Assembly (NCBI GenBank): GCA_032622095.1
Contig: CP136067.1
Location: forward strand, 194,642,052-194,706,051
Length of the DNA stretch: 64,000 bases
Origin: Siphonodentalium dalli
Taxonomy: Eukaryota > Mollusca > Scaphopoda > Gadilida > Siphonodentaliidae
Direction: 5' to 3'
Below the pieces are notes generated by a model. It had not been told where the DNA came from, ran no database searches, and saw only the letters and a program-made list of their open reading frames with translations. The translations under genes and the position numbers were made by a program. This document shows, one piece after another, positions 50,600 to 62,008 of the stretch; the first letter of the stretch is position 1; each line of letters starts with the position of its first letter.

Positions 50600-51206
50600 T
50601 CATACCTTGATATTGGGATATTTATTTATTATTTGATTCAAAAGAGGCTTCCGCACATTCTCCAGCATTGGACATTTCATCATGAAGTGTTGCTCGTCTC
50701 CAACTTCTAGTTTGCATAATTCGCACAATTTTTTATCTGCTTCAATACCTAAATATCTACCCTTCTCGATTTCCAAGCTGTGTGAACTAGCCCTAAAACG
50801 AGCTAGCACCTGCCTCTCGATGTCATTGCCCCAGGTAGGGCTCTGGGCCAAATTGTGTCTTAAACCTAAAAGTTCTTAATTTGTTTTTCTGACCTTTTTT
50901 ACTTCTATACATTAGTTTGGTCAGAGCTTTTGAACTCTCCGTGTGCTTTACTACATATTTGTCCTTATTGTTCATCTCCAGAAATTCAAGCAATGTAGTT
51001 ACAAATCCTACCCACGATTTTTTACCATTTTTCGCTAGTTCTGATGATTGATTGTAGGCACATTTAAGAAGAAGATCACCAGTCCTCTTAACAGTCTGGT
51101 AGTATTTAATCATATTGTGGTCTTTGTGGAGTACGGTCAGCATAAGTGGATATATGCCGGTATCTCCCATAGCTGCCAGGTTTATGATTTTTGTCTCTGA
51201 GTCCAA
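50600..51206 (-). pseudogene. LINE C-terminal domain fragment with CCHC-like zinc motif
   Basis: Two overlapping minus-strand frames join by a frameshift near 50,840. The first (51,206 to 50,823) gives GDTGIYPLMLTV, MIKYYQTVKRT and LRTFRFKTQFGPEPYLG. The second (50,851 to 50,600) gives NDIERQVLARFRASSHSLEI, EKGRYLG and CELCKLEVGDEQHFMMKCP, a C-x2-C-x8-H-x4-C motif. This order is typical of the far C-terminus of RTE/Jockey-type LINE polyproteins. It overlaps in content with the end of the 47.4-kb fragment (GELGRYPL region), so it is a different copy. No polymerase domain remains. Confidence 0.82.
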
Positions 51207-52129
51207 GAAAATATTTGCACATCTTCACTTGTATTCGTTCTGGCTTGAAGAAATGTGTGATATGATATCACATGAAATTTCAGCTTAAATTACGGTCATT
51301 TTGCTCTGGACAACATCGGAAATTATGCGCATCAACTAGCGGTGAAATAATACCTGGTTGAGTAGTTTTGCTATAATGTTACGATATTTGTTTTTCTCAA
51401 GTTGTCATTTTCGCGGATTTTACTAAATCTGAATGAATCGAGGAAAAGCAATTATCTGCATAAAACATTCATGCAAGAACATACATATTGTAAAATATTT
51501 TAATAATGGCTGTTCTAGTTGTTGTAAACCAACCATAACCAAGATGGATACTCGGGTCGTTTTGCAAACACCAGCGCAGCCATGATTAAAATATATGTTC
51601 ATACAGACACTCAGGCTCGCTTTTTTTCATCAAATTTCTCTGATTAAACAAACACCGTGGAAACAACAACTTAACGGTAGTTTTTCTCAACACCAACATT
51701 TTGCCACGCCTAACACCATGTCAGTATGGCCCACCAATGTTGAATTGAATTATGCTTTAATCTCAGCCATTTTTACATGGAACATGAGCGATGGTTAACT
51801 ATTTACACTATTTACACATATAGAACATTATATATAATGATCACAATAAACTAGATGTTGTAAACATACAAGATACATTTTACAAATTGAAACAAACAAA
51901 CACGCATCATTAGCATACACTAAACATATACAAAACACGCACAATAAAGCTACAAACAAACAAACAATATTTGCATTTATTACGAACCTTATTCATCATT
52001 CATGATTGTGTCATTTCCACTAAAAAGATTTCAACCCGAGTTTTATAAAGATTGCCAAATTGTTTAATATGTCAGGGTTGGTCACATACCAAACTAGCGG
52101 GACCACATAGCCGGTGGAAATATACTTAC
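51207..52129. other. 5' part of GPCR intron 1, no other feature
   Basis: AT-rich sequence with A-rich strings (AAACAAACAAAC) near 51,890-51,966. No repeat family or exon recognised. Confidence 0.55.
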
Positions 52130-52217
52130 CAACAATGAGAAAATACGACCCGTATAACCAGAATGCCCAGTCGGAGGGTGCATTGTAATCGTGCAATATT
52201 CCTGTCTTATTCTCCAT
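52130..52217 (-). CDS. Class A GPCR, exon 1 (start codon, N-terminus, first half of TM1)
   Basis: The minus-strand exon starts at an ATG (52,217-52,215) in good initiation context (AAAATGG) with an in-frame TGA a few codons upstream. It encodes 29 residues plus one base: a short extracellular N-terminus with one N-glycosylation sequon (Asn3-Lys-Thr), then the hydrophobic WAFWLYGSYFLIV. It ends at a consensus donor, GTTG|GTAAGTATA. Reading through the donor gives a stop about 35 codons later, so the unspliced frame is a decoy. Joined to the exon at 39,509-39,671 it gives FLIVVVIACIGNGLMLIIF, a complete TM1. There is no signal peptide, usual for class A receptors. Promoter and any 5' untranslated exons were not located. 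Confidence 0.78.
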
Positions 52218-54344
52218 TTTATAACGTCTAATTCATCTCATTTCATGTTAATAACACATTTTTTCAGTGCGACAGAATATACCAACCATGCATTGCGAAT
52301 CGTACTTTGATCTGTAATGATTGGGAGGGCTATCCCAGAAACACCTGCCCGCGTGCGAGCTGATGTCGTGACATGTTATCCGGGATGATAACATGGATTA
52401 ATTGGGATCTACGTGTGTAGCTACCCCAATCGGATCTGTCGGATCTATCGACTAATTAATTACACATCACCACTGTCACTGAATCTAATGCCTTCTTGTT
52501 TTTGTCACCACGTACTTCCCTTGTATAGAATATAATCTGAATGATCATTTCTTTCAGCAATGGGTTTTTAGTATATGCGTCATTGGACCGTTTGCGACTA
52601 GCATGCAGAGTTATCGTCGATGGCCGGGATTACCTCCCCTGAGTAGTAGATATAGTATAGCGAGTTTGCGATTTCAAACCGGTACGACTGGTAATGTATG
52701 GTGAGCCAACTGCAACAAAAAAGATATTATGATATAGATAGATTGTTATTCGCTTTATTGGCCGATGTTATACCAACCATGGATTGTTGGAAATTGTTAT
52801 TTACATTAGATGGGCCTCCGGGTAATCAGTTGCTTTCACCAATGACGGGGCGGCAGTTGGATTGGATTCTACAAGTCATAGACCGATCGAGTGTTAACTA
52901 TAAATCGGTTGGAATTTTCAGACTTAGAAAATAGATTATGATAGCTCAGTTATACAATTACGTTATAGTGAAATTTTCCAACCAATATTCGGTGTAAAAT
53001 GTATCATTTTAGACCCAGGGTCTAATAAAGTCCTGCATGTACTTTCAGTCATAAAAAAGTCCGAATTTGTCCCTTATTTTCGTTGGGGAATATTTAGTCA
53101 TATTAAGTGAACATTGGTTTGGAATCTTTCAACAGATCGAAGGGTCGGGGCAAGGGAGTAGGTTGAAAAGTTAAACTTGGTAACGATCAAAAGTGTTAAA
53201 ATGTAGTCTGTGTGTTATACGGATTTAATAAAGAGCGTTTGCTTCACTTATGTGCGAAACACAGAAAACAGCTGAAACTCGATCTGATTATGCTTAGATT
53301 TTGTGAGTATGTATAGATATTTCGTGTCTTTAGCGACCTATATTATCCCCACTACAATATACACCAGCATTGTGGTTCAAATACGCCATGTCCTTTCAGA
53401 TGGTAAATATATATTAAAATGAGAAATCAGTCCCCATCTACATACGATAAAGTAACTAACCGGTTGTATTCAAATGTGCAATACATGGATACATTCACGA
53501 GATATATTGATGCTATTGTACAAATGGTTGAGACAGGGACGTGACGACAGATGTGTATCACCCCCCCCCCCCCAACTTTTGTCAAATGTTCAAAATTTAC
53601 ACCTGACACAACATTTGTTGGAAATTTCACACCAGCAATAGGTTGAAATTGTTCCCCTAGTCTGATTTTCCAACAATTTATTAGTGGATCATTTGTAGTT
53701 TTAAGACCAACATTTGCATATTTTCCTATTTTTGGTGAAACATTTGGACTGAAATGGTTTGTGTAGATAATCGATTGAGTGCATCATTTACAGACAGGTC
53801 ACAAATACAAAGTATACGGACATTTTAATCAGAATTTGCTAAACATATACATGTAAGAGTTTTTCAAACACATTTAATTGTCAAATATAGTATGTCAAGT
53901 GGAATTCTCACAGCAAAATTGCGTTTAATTGAATTTAATTCTATAATTCCAGCTTGTGATTTTTTTTTATCCGGGTGGGGGATGCAAATTGTGGACAAAG
54001 TTACTTCACAAGCTTGGAATGGATTGGGACCAAAAATTAACCAGTGATCCTGTTATTACGTCGATCGCTTGCCAGGCATTTTCTCTTCTCCTCCACCACC
54101 TTTGTTATCGCGACGATTAATGAATCTGTCGCCTTCAGATAGGATGAACACGGCCGTATAAATATCCTATTTGACAGCGACCCAATTATTCCGCTGGTTC
54201 GCCGCCAAGCAAGAAATCGACGAAGCATAACATCACTGCTGTGATCGCCTCGTGGTCAGCGCTTCAGTCGCCTGCGGTGTGAATATAAAAAGAATATACC
54301 TGTACCCATCGGACGGGTATAGCAAACTCGCTATATATTCTCAA
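52218..54344. other. Upstream flank of the GPCR gene, mostly featureless
   Basis: Would contain the receptor's 5' untranslated region and promoter; I could not place either. A plus-strand open frame of 78 codons at 52,698-52,934 is unassigned. A partial family F repeat end (AATAAAGAGCGTTTG) lies at 53,227, and a C15 run near 53,560. Confidence 0.5.
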
Positions 54345-54689
54345 CAGTACCAACGATACCGAATGATAAGACTCAATCTGATGTCTTTAAAATATCGAAC
54401 ATTTAGAGGAGATCTAATCGAGGTATATAAACTGTTGAATTGCCATTACAATATCAATGCCTGTGACCTATTAGAAAGACATTCATCAGGAAGAACAAGA
54501 GGACATAATAAAATGCTACAGATGCCCATTGTTAACAAGGCCATAGGAAAATATTTCTTCACGCAGAGGGTGGTAAATAGCTGGAACTCTCTGCCAGACT
54601 TCGCTGTTGAGGCTCCAACACTCAATCAATTCAAAATATACATAGACTCATTCTTCTATTATATAAAATACCAGTCCGACGACAAGTAA
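54345..54689 (+). pseudogene. LINE reverse transcriptase C-terminal tail
   Basis: The plus-strand frame carries IRLNLMSLKYRTFRGDLIEV, YKLLNCHYN, HSSGRTRGHNKMLQ and FFTQRVVNSWNSLPDFAVEA, and ends at TAA 54,687-54,689. This is the extreme C-terminus of CR1/Jockey-like LINE proteins (RxRGDLIExYK, RVVNxWNSLP, LNxFKxxLD). Nothing of the polymerase lies upstream, so this is a strongly 5'-truncated insertion, and it points opposite to the other LINE fragments. It is a different subfamily from the element at 40.7-43.4 kb: its C-terminal motifs are not alike in detail. Confidence 0.88.
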
Positions 54690-54800
54690 TATGTTCAAGT
54701 GACTCACAAGTAAATATCGAATGACGATGCATTTATTTGTAAACAAGCATTACAAATAATGTTATTGGGACGAAAAGTCGCAAGACTTGTTCCGTATTAT

Positions 54801-54836
54801 GATGATGATGATGATGATGGTGATGATGATTATGAT
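54801..54836. repeat. (GAT)n microsatellite
   Basis: About 11 GAT triplets with a GGT and a TAT interruption. Confidence 0.93.
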
Positions 54837-54984
54837 ATTATTGATAGAACAAACCACTATTATGATGATCGTGTCGTTCTTTGTTTAAAATCAACATATT
54901 TCGACAATTTTAGGGGAACTCCGCGAATTCGGGGATCTCCGCAAATATACGTCCGCAATTAGCGATCTACTGCGATTTGTCACA

Positions 54985-55260
54985 ACCGGAAAAACCCATT
55001 ATCTATTTATAAAATGCCCAGTGAACCACAGATTTCTAAAATCTGTACCACAGTATACACCCGAGGGGCGTTAACAAGAATATATTTTTATATACCCATG
55101 ATTGTAATTATAGAATCTTTTTCATTTCATCAGTAATTGGCATAGCTTATCACAAACCAAAAATCAACATTATTGACATAATGTAAACGCCAATAAACGA
55201 AATTGAAATGATCAACTACACCTTTTACGGGCTCGGCCTCGGGGTCGTACTACAGCTCGT
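54985..55260. repeat. Dispersed repeat family D, copy 1 (order A-B)
   Basis: Segment A (ACCGGAAAAACCCATTATCT to CAGTATACACCCGAGG, 54,985-55,065) is followed by segment B (TATACCCATGATTGTAATTA at 55,091 to about 55,260, including GGCATAGCTTATCACAAACC and GGGCTCGGCCTCGGGGTCGT). In the copy at 61.5-61.9 kb the same segments occur in the order B-A. Confidence 0.82.
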
Positions 55261-55492
55261 CCTCGGGGTCGCACTACAACTTTTAATTTGTCCCAATAAT
55301 TAACACTCTATAAATAGAACCACCAGCGCTATGGCAGCGCCCAGGCGAAACAAGAATTTACACCAAGACAAGCGGTCGGTCCGGGAAATTACATCGCGAC
55401 TTGTTTTAACATCATATAATTGCAAAACAAAATAAATATTTATGAACTAGTATATGTACCTTCTATCTGGTGAACATTAACGAGAGGGAATG

Positions 55493-56290
55493 CTAGACGT
55501 TTCGGCACCTGGGGCTGCCGTTCGGCACCTGGACGTTTCGACACCTGACTTGTCGACCAACAAAATTATGAGTGAAGCGGGGGGGGGGGGGGGGGGGTGA
55601 AAAAAAAATTTCCAGCACGTATGCCGGGGTGGGTGGGTGGTCAAAGCCACCAACAAGCAATTATTTCCGCAACTAAAAAAAAAAATTCCTGCTTGTTTTT
55701 TAGTGTTTTGGCAATGAGTTGGGCTTCAAAACCACTTTGAATGAGAGAAATAATGTAATTCTAACTGGTAACCTGCAGGCAGTTATCGTGTTGTATTTTG
55801 TTGCAAATTTTGAAATCCAAGATGGCCGCTGGCGGCCATGTTTTTTTGGCCGAATGACTTCAAAATGACTCATTCCTATTTACATGTCCATGTTAACATC
55901 CATGATAAATAGTATGCACAGAAGTTCATATACAGCTGTTTACAGTGAATTTCCCCCCGCAAATCTCTGTTTTAGTGTTAAAAGGGGGGTGTGGGTGTCC
56001 AAAAATGGTCGGAAAAAACTGCCGAAAACGGAAAAAAATTTGGCGGTGGGGGTGGGTGGGTACAAAAAATGATCGAAAGGGAAAAAATGAAATTTTTTTC
56101 CGACCATAAATTCGATGATTAAATTACAGGGAATTAATGTTGTTTGTATTGGATACTGAAAGTGGCATATGTTGCGGCTGCAGCCGCGGTTATCGTCGTT
56201 CGAGATTCCTCGGATATGGACATGCGCACACTTATTTCCGATATCGGCTGACACCTAAGCTGCAGCCGACCACGAAGTCCCTCCATGTCT
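55493..56290. other. G-rich, low-complexity non-coding stretch
   Basis: Includes direct repeats of TTCGGCACCTGG near 55,510-55,540, a G19 run at 55,579-55,597, and two related blocks (GGGGTGGGTGGGTGG near 55,626 and GGCGGTGGGGGTGGGTGGGT near 56,042), each next to A-rich stretches. No gene seen. Confidence 0.7.
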
Positions 56291-56554
56291 TTATGTAAGA
56301 TTTTTAAATAAAGTGGGCAAGTTCTAAAGGAAATTGAGTTATGCTATATATGTGCCATGATATCTGATTACTAAATCTCGTGTGGGTGTTTAGTTTCAAC
56401 ATGCACCAATGTGGTTGTAAACTTGAATGGCTAATTTGCCTATAAATTAAGTGATGTGATTTATTGTATATATATTGTTTTATCTTGTTTGTTTTAATTG
56501 GTCAATATTCTCTTATTTATTTGTAAGCCACATTTAATTTAGAGCACAATTGTC

Positions 56555-56901
56555 TTAAAGGGCTACTGTACACGAAATTCGGCCATTTATGGGACCATCT
56601 CCTTTTATAATCGACAGAATATATGAAACAAATGAATGAATTTGAGCCATGGATTAGTGCAAAATACACTCATTTACTTTCTGAACGATGCAAACAACAT
56701 GGTAATTATAATGAAAATGAATTTATGAGTGGAGTCATAAATTCATTTTCATTATAAGTACCATGTTGTTTGCATCGTTCACAGAGCGCACAAAGGTATT
56801 TTGCACTAATCCATGGCTCAAATTAATTCATTTTTGCATATATTCTGTTGAGTATCAAATGAGATGCTCACATAAATGACCGGATTTAGTGTACAGTTTA
56901 A
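56555..56901. mobile_element. Foldback element E, 347-bp near-complete palindrome in TTAA
   Basis: TTAA occurs at both ends (56,555-56,558 and 56,898-56,901). The whole length folds on itself around a 6-bp spacer at 56,729-56,734. Innermost arms are perfect over 21 bp (ATAATGAAAATGAATTTATG and complement, one more base each side). Outer arms match with scattered differences, for example TGAGCCATGGATTAGTGCAA/TTGCACTAATCCATGGCTCA and CTGTACAC/GTGTACAG. No coding capacity. A TTAA-targeting non-autonomous element is likely, though its ends (AGGGCTACTGTACAC) differ from family B. Confidence 0.88.
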
Positions 56902-57035
56902 AATTGACATAGCCTCCGTCACTAAAACGTCGCACGTCATGCACATCGTGGACACATTTCTTCAAGTCATCGAATCTATCGTCCCAGTATTTGTGTTAGT
57001 ATGAAACAATAAAGAGCGTTAAGTGTTAGTTTGTA

Positions 57036-57399
57036 AATAAAGAGCGTTTGTCTCACTTTTGTACGGAAAAAGGAAAATATCTGAGCTATGACTTTGGCAA
57101 CGTTTTTCATGGTATGTAAACAGTTTATTTCGTGCAAAGCCTATTTTCGACCGACATACACGTACATGCATATATATGTAGTATCCCTCCTTCAAAATAC
57201 GTATACCCATAATTTTGAGGTTCTATTGAGCCATGTCTATTTAACTTCGACTGGATATATTACAAATACTAGCTCATATAACCATTCCTCGTATACTCTG
57301 AAAAACTAAACAATTATTGAACAAATATACCATAAATCTGATTTTTTTTATTTTCGAATTTCCACATAATTCATACAGTCAATCAAACGCTCTTTATTT
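57036..57399. mobile_element. Family F short inverted-repeat element
   Basis: AATAAAGAGCGTTTG at the left (to 57,050) is the exact complement of CAAACGCTCTTTATT at the right (57,384-57,398), about 364 bp apart. TA lies near both ends. Related left-end sequence recurs at 53,227 and a partial copy of the end just upstream (57,007). Confidence 0.65.
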
Positions 57400-58331
57400 T
57401 ACCATATCAAGATATAATGTATTAGTGAACGCTTTTTATGTCCACATGTTGTACATTTAAGTGGAAGTCATTTTTTGGAGTATAAATATTAGGAATGCGA
57501 ACAGAGTGCAAGTCCATGGCTTAAATAGAGCTGCCGCTTTTATAAGAGGTGTGGAGTATATTTATGAATTTTGTTTTTCTTTCTAAGACGATAATATGTA
57601 TATATGTCTTTCCACGGGCAAGGTGCATATAGACAGTCCGCAGTCGGGTGTTAGCAAATCTCGTCTCTATCGGCGTGTTACTACATGTATATAACATTCC
57701 CCGTTTAAAGTGAAAGAACTATCATATATAGCTTTAAAGACATATTATATACTTGTTCGGGTGCGTGAAACTGAAAAGTTAGTGTTCAGACGCTATGCCA
57801 ACTGGAGGAATGTAACATTCTACTAACATCGCCGAAAATCTGAAGTAAATCAACCGTACCACTCCATAGAAAACATCGTCTGAACAACGCTCAATTGTAA
57901 ATATTTACATCGCGATTCGAGACGTAACAATCGTCAATAAACTAACACATTTCGCCATCGAGAATCATTGCATGTAATTAATATATAAGAATCACTGTGT
58001 GTGTTATCAATTTGGATTTATATTCGTAAAAAGTAACTACTTTGAGCAAGTTTATTCTAATTTCTATTTGAGAACCCTATCGGTGTGTTTCACATCACTT
58101 TAATTGTTGCGGCTTTTTATTAGACATGTTTGTCGTTTTATTATATTAATATTGACAATAAAACAATAAAATCGTGCTGCAGTTTTTGATGAAACATCTC
58201 TTTGTTGAAGTTACTTCAAGAAAAACGCAAGCGGCGATGACTCCTTTGCTTAGAAGAGAGCTCGACATACCTACTAGTCAAGGGAATAATACGGTTCATC
58301 GACGATAACTCTGCTAGTCGTACATCGTCCA
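57400..58331. other. Non-coding stretch, nothing recognised
   Basis: AT-rich; no repeat family, exon-like frame or RNA gene seen. Confidence 0.5.
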
Positions 58332-58761
58332 TTAAAGGTACTCAATCCGATCAGATGGTCCCCATATCATCAAGCTACAACAACAACATTTCTTCAAAAT
58401 ACGCTGTAGTTATCAGAATCGATTAACTGCAACAAAATAATGCTAACCACTGTCAACTATGGTATCAAATTTCCCAAAACGTGTTATTTATCAGCAATTT
58501 GTTCAACGAAATATGGCCGTCATATTCAGTATTCACGAAATTTGGCCGTATTACCACTTGTTTTTAGAGTTATCCATCTTAATCCGCAATTTTGACCGAG
58601 ACCATCCATTTGACGGCGTGTTTCTGGGCCACAAACAATTGAAATTATAAACTTCAAAATGGATATCTGATCACTCTGAGCTTTGAATGGTAGGTTCCTC
58701 GACTCGAATCAAATATTATTTACCCCCGAAGCCAAAGAAATAGTAATTTAGGAGCGTCTGA
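58332..58761. mobile_element. MITE family C, copy with left terminus
   Basis: The left end TTAAAGGTACTCAATCCGAT (58,332) matches the intact copy at 62,009. The right portion (TTTAGAGTTATCC onward, GATATCTGATCACTCTGAGC, CCCCCGAAGCCAAAGAAATA, TTTAGGAGCGTCTGA) runs to 58,761, where the terminal ~20 bp diverge. The middle (58,356-58,565) is not shared. Confidence 0.82.
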
Positions 58762-60584
58762 GCCCACAACATTATTCTGCCAAATACTCACACGATTGGA
58801 TAGCGAAAGATACTTAATTCGATGACGATTGATAGTAAAACGCCACGCGAGGTTAGGATTGAGGCCTGGATTATTGAAGTAATAACGGAGATGTTTGAAG
58901 AAGTGCTTTTAAAGAGCGCAGCGTAGCTTGTTTATGTCGCCATTTTACCATGCGGTCGGTCCTGTCCACCCGCTCATTGGCTGCATCGATTGCGTGACAG
59001 CTTAACCCATTGTCAATTTAATAGACTGTCAGCACCCCGTTGCTGTTCCACCCGTTGATTGAACACAACTTACCGACACTCAGCTCCTTTTGCGATATCA
59101 ATAAATCAATTAATCAACCAACCATTCAATTAATTTATGTATATGTATATCTGAGTAGATACATGGCCATGGATATGGCAAATAGACATACAGGGAGTGA
59201 TTGAATGGCCAATGGTGATGCAAATATGTATACAAGAAGTGACTGTATGATTTAAAATGAAATTGTCGTGCCGCATAAGGTACATGGACAACCAGAATAG
59301 AACATTTAGTCGTCAGTTGATTAAGTAACATGTTTTGTAAACAAGTGAATCACAATGTGCTACCTTTACAGAAGAGCAGAGAATAACATCCGGGATATAT
59401 TTGAAAATATCAACTTCTACCAAATTGTGTGGACATTTGGAAGCCAGCTTGAGAATAATTTCCTAAAATCACATCAGTGTGACGCAGTTAAGACGGATCA
59501 AAACAGAAGCACCAAAGATTGTTCCATATTACTTGAATAAATGGAAAAACATGAACAGTAATTTTTTGACGATTTTGAGAGAACATTCCAATAATTTTGG
59601 TTATGTTATAGTAACACTTATCCAAAATGCATCATAAATGTTGGTATTCAATGTATATACGACAGAACAGCCAATTTTATTCACCATCCACAACTTTTAA
59701 GCGATTGCTCGGCACGCTGGCAAAATATCTTCCATTTTTCCATAATTTTGACAGCCATTTTTTGGCAAAGTGACAATATTGGTTCCATTGAGTTGAAATA
59801 TGCATGAGTAATGGTGTGCCTTACTTACTTTGCATAGTTCTGCTCATTTCTTGTTGAAATATGACCATAATCCCAATTGTGATTTTTTATGAAACTTCAT
59901 ACCGCGTTCTGTAAAATCGAATTATTGATTGGAATGGGCTGGGATAACAAGAATGGCATATTTGATTGCTCCAGTGATCAATTAACATGAACAATACAAA
60001 AATAAAGTCACATTTATGAACCAGTTCCTTGCAGAAGAAACTGATCTAGAAGATATTAATGAAAACACGTCAAATTTTCCACCCTCTTACGGCTGCCATT
60101 TTGATGGCCGTGTTTGACGGGGAGTTCCAATTGCGCCCTAAAGATGTGCCATTATATCTCGCAGAGTCATACTTACTGTATATGCCTAATTTTAAATCGC
60201 AGATTCCATGGTAAGATTGTGACAATTAATAAATTATATTTAAATTCAGATAAACCCTTTTAAGGAGGTTAAAGTGAAATTTCAGCGTGGCTACACATCG
60301 AATATCAATTAGTATGTGAATATGTACATATATGAACAATTTCGTGCTTTTGTCACGAAGTGAATTTTTTTTTACTAATCTACTCCACTATTCGATTTGA
60401 TATAGCAATCGAATCGTTTTCATCACAGTTCCCAAACTGCCATCTATGTTGAACGGTGCTCATTATATATCGTTGCCTGGGAATAATGAAATTACCATTT
60501 TCAAATTACGTTGTGTTATCAACCACTTTATGTTAACTGAATGTTAAATTCAGTTTCTATGTTGTTTCCGGATTATTTATGACC
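58762..60584. other. Non-coding stretch, nothing recognised
   Basis: No convincing exon, RNA or repeat. The 58.8-59.1 kb portion is less AT-rich than its surroundings (ACCCGCTCATTGGCTGCATC) and could hold a promoter, but no gene follows. Confidence 0.45.
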
Positions 60585-60834
60585 TATCTCGTCATATGTG
60601 ATGTATTTAAAAGGGTTATCGTTGATTAATAATATATCTCGTCATATGTGATGTATTTATAAGGGTTATCGTTGATTAATAATATATCTCGTCATATGTG
60701 ATGTATTTATAAGGGTTATCGTTGATTAATAATATATCTCGTCATATGTGATGTATTTATAAGGGTTATCGTTGATTAATAATATATCTCGTCATATGTG
60801 ATGTATTTATAAGGGTTATCGTTGACTAATAATG
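60585..60834. repeat. 50-bp tandem repeat, 5 units
   Basis: TATCTCGTCATATGTGATGT recurs exactly every 50 bp at 60,585, 60,635, 60,685, 60,735 and 60,785. Units are nearly identical; the first has TTTAAAAGGG for TTTATAAGGG and the last GACTAAT for GATTAAT. Confidence 0.96.
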
Positions 60835-60970
60835 GAGCACATGTATGATTTATGTTATAAATCCGTATACCGGAAGTGACCAACCTAATTCGTACTACAT
60901 AGCATAATGCGTACCTCGCATCATTGCATACACGACAGGATTATCTTATTGTGTCGCTAGCGGCATAATA

Positions 60971-61192
60971 ACCACTTGATTTTAGAGTTATCCTTCTTCA
61001 TCCACATCTTCGTCCGTTTGACCACGTGCTTCTGGGCCACAAACAATATAAATTAAAAACTTCAAAAATCGATATCTGATCACTCTGAGCTTTGATGGGT
61101 GGGTTCCTAGCTCGACTCGAATCAAATATTGTTTACCCCGAAGCCAAAGAAATGGTAATTTAGGAGCGTCTGATCGGATTGAGTACCTTTAA
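60971..61192. mobile_element. MITE family C, copy lacking the left terminus
   Basis: Starts at ACCACTTGATTTTAGAGTTA and ends at GATCGGATTGAGTACCTTTAA (61,192). The right terminus is intact with TTAA; the left inverted repeat is absent. Confidence 0.88.
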
Positions 61193-61470
61193 TCCTCCGA
61201 AATTTAAAAAACAATTAAATGACTTAATTATTACGGTGGCTTAATGTACTGCATAATTTAAAATATTTAAAAGATCTTACGATTAATTACCATCTATCAA
61301 TAATTAATGCAAGGTTTTACAACCACCACCACCACACAAAGCCAGCTGAAGGAGCGTTAAACCTAATAATCAGATAAAATACACCAGTTAGTACCCGTAC
61401 GGACTATCCCAGGTGCATACTGTAACACAAGAAAACCATAGTCAGAAATGGTAACGCGCTCAAGATCATA

Positions 61471-61914
61471 TATTATATACCCATGCTTGTAATTATAGAA
61501 TATAAAATATATTGGTTTCACGAATGACCAACTCAGAATTCCGTTAAAATAACAATAACAACCAGCACATAATTAACGAACCGGTGGCCGACTCGACCGT
61601 CTCCGACCACAACCATCAGTGGGCTGCAGAACGAAACATATTTATAAAAGTTGAAATATAAGACTTACAAATTATCTTTAAAATTTCTTGTATTGGTAAT
61701 TAGCATAGCTTGTCACAAACCAAACATCAACATTATTGACTTAATAATGTAAAGGACAATAAACGAAATTGAAATTCCCAACTACACCTTTACCGGACTC
61801 GGCCTCCTGGTCGTGCAGTTCGACTTTTAAACCGGAAAAACCCATTATCTATAAATAAAATGCCCACGGGACCACAATTATCAAGAATTTGCAGAACAGT
61901 ATACAGGAGGCGCG
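61471..61914. repeat. Dispersed repeat family D, copy 2 (order B-A)
   Basis: Segment B starts at TATACCCATGCTTGTAATTA (about 61,476), continues through AGCATAGCTTGTCACAAACC and GGACTCGGCCTCCTGGTCGT, and is followed directly by segment A (ACCGGAAAAACCCATTATCT at 61,831 to about 61,914). The order is a circular permutation of copy 1. Confidence 0.82.
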
Positions 61915-62008
61915 CGCTAATAATTATGCTTACAGTATAATAAATATCATCAAAAACTGTCGCCAATGTTTTGATGCCGGAATGATTGACATGCATAAAT
62001 TATCCATA

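Larger units (their letters stand above)
39672..52129 (-). other. GPCR intron 1 (12,458 bp)
   Basis: Bounded on the minus strand by a strong donor G|GTAAGTATA (GT at 52,129-52,128) and an acceptor TTTCTATTTTCAG (AG at 39,673-39,672); both are phase 1. It holds MITEs B1, B2 and A2, the TA-flanked 2.1-kb element, three LINE fragments and several minisatellites. All three LINE fragments lie in the same orientation as the gene. Confidence 0.75.

Noticed and set aside
52020-52217. Single-exon 65-residue protein
   Set aside because: A consensus donor GTAAGTATA lies inside it; only the first 29 codons are coding and the rest is intron read-through.
52698-52934. Plus-strand 78-codon open frame
   Set aside because: No family motif, splice context or repeat was recognised; length alone is weak evidence in this sequence. 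A protein profile search would decide.
55940-56254. Minus-strand 104-codon frame
   Set aside because: It crosses low-complexity G/A-rich repeats and has no recognisable domain.
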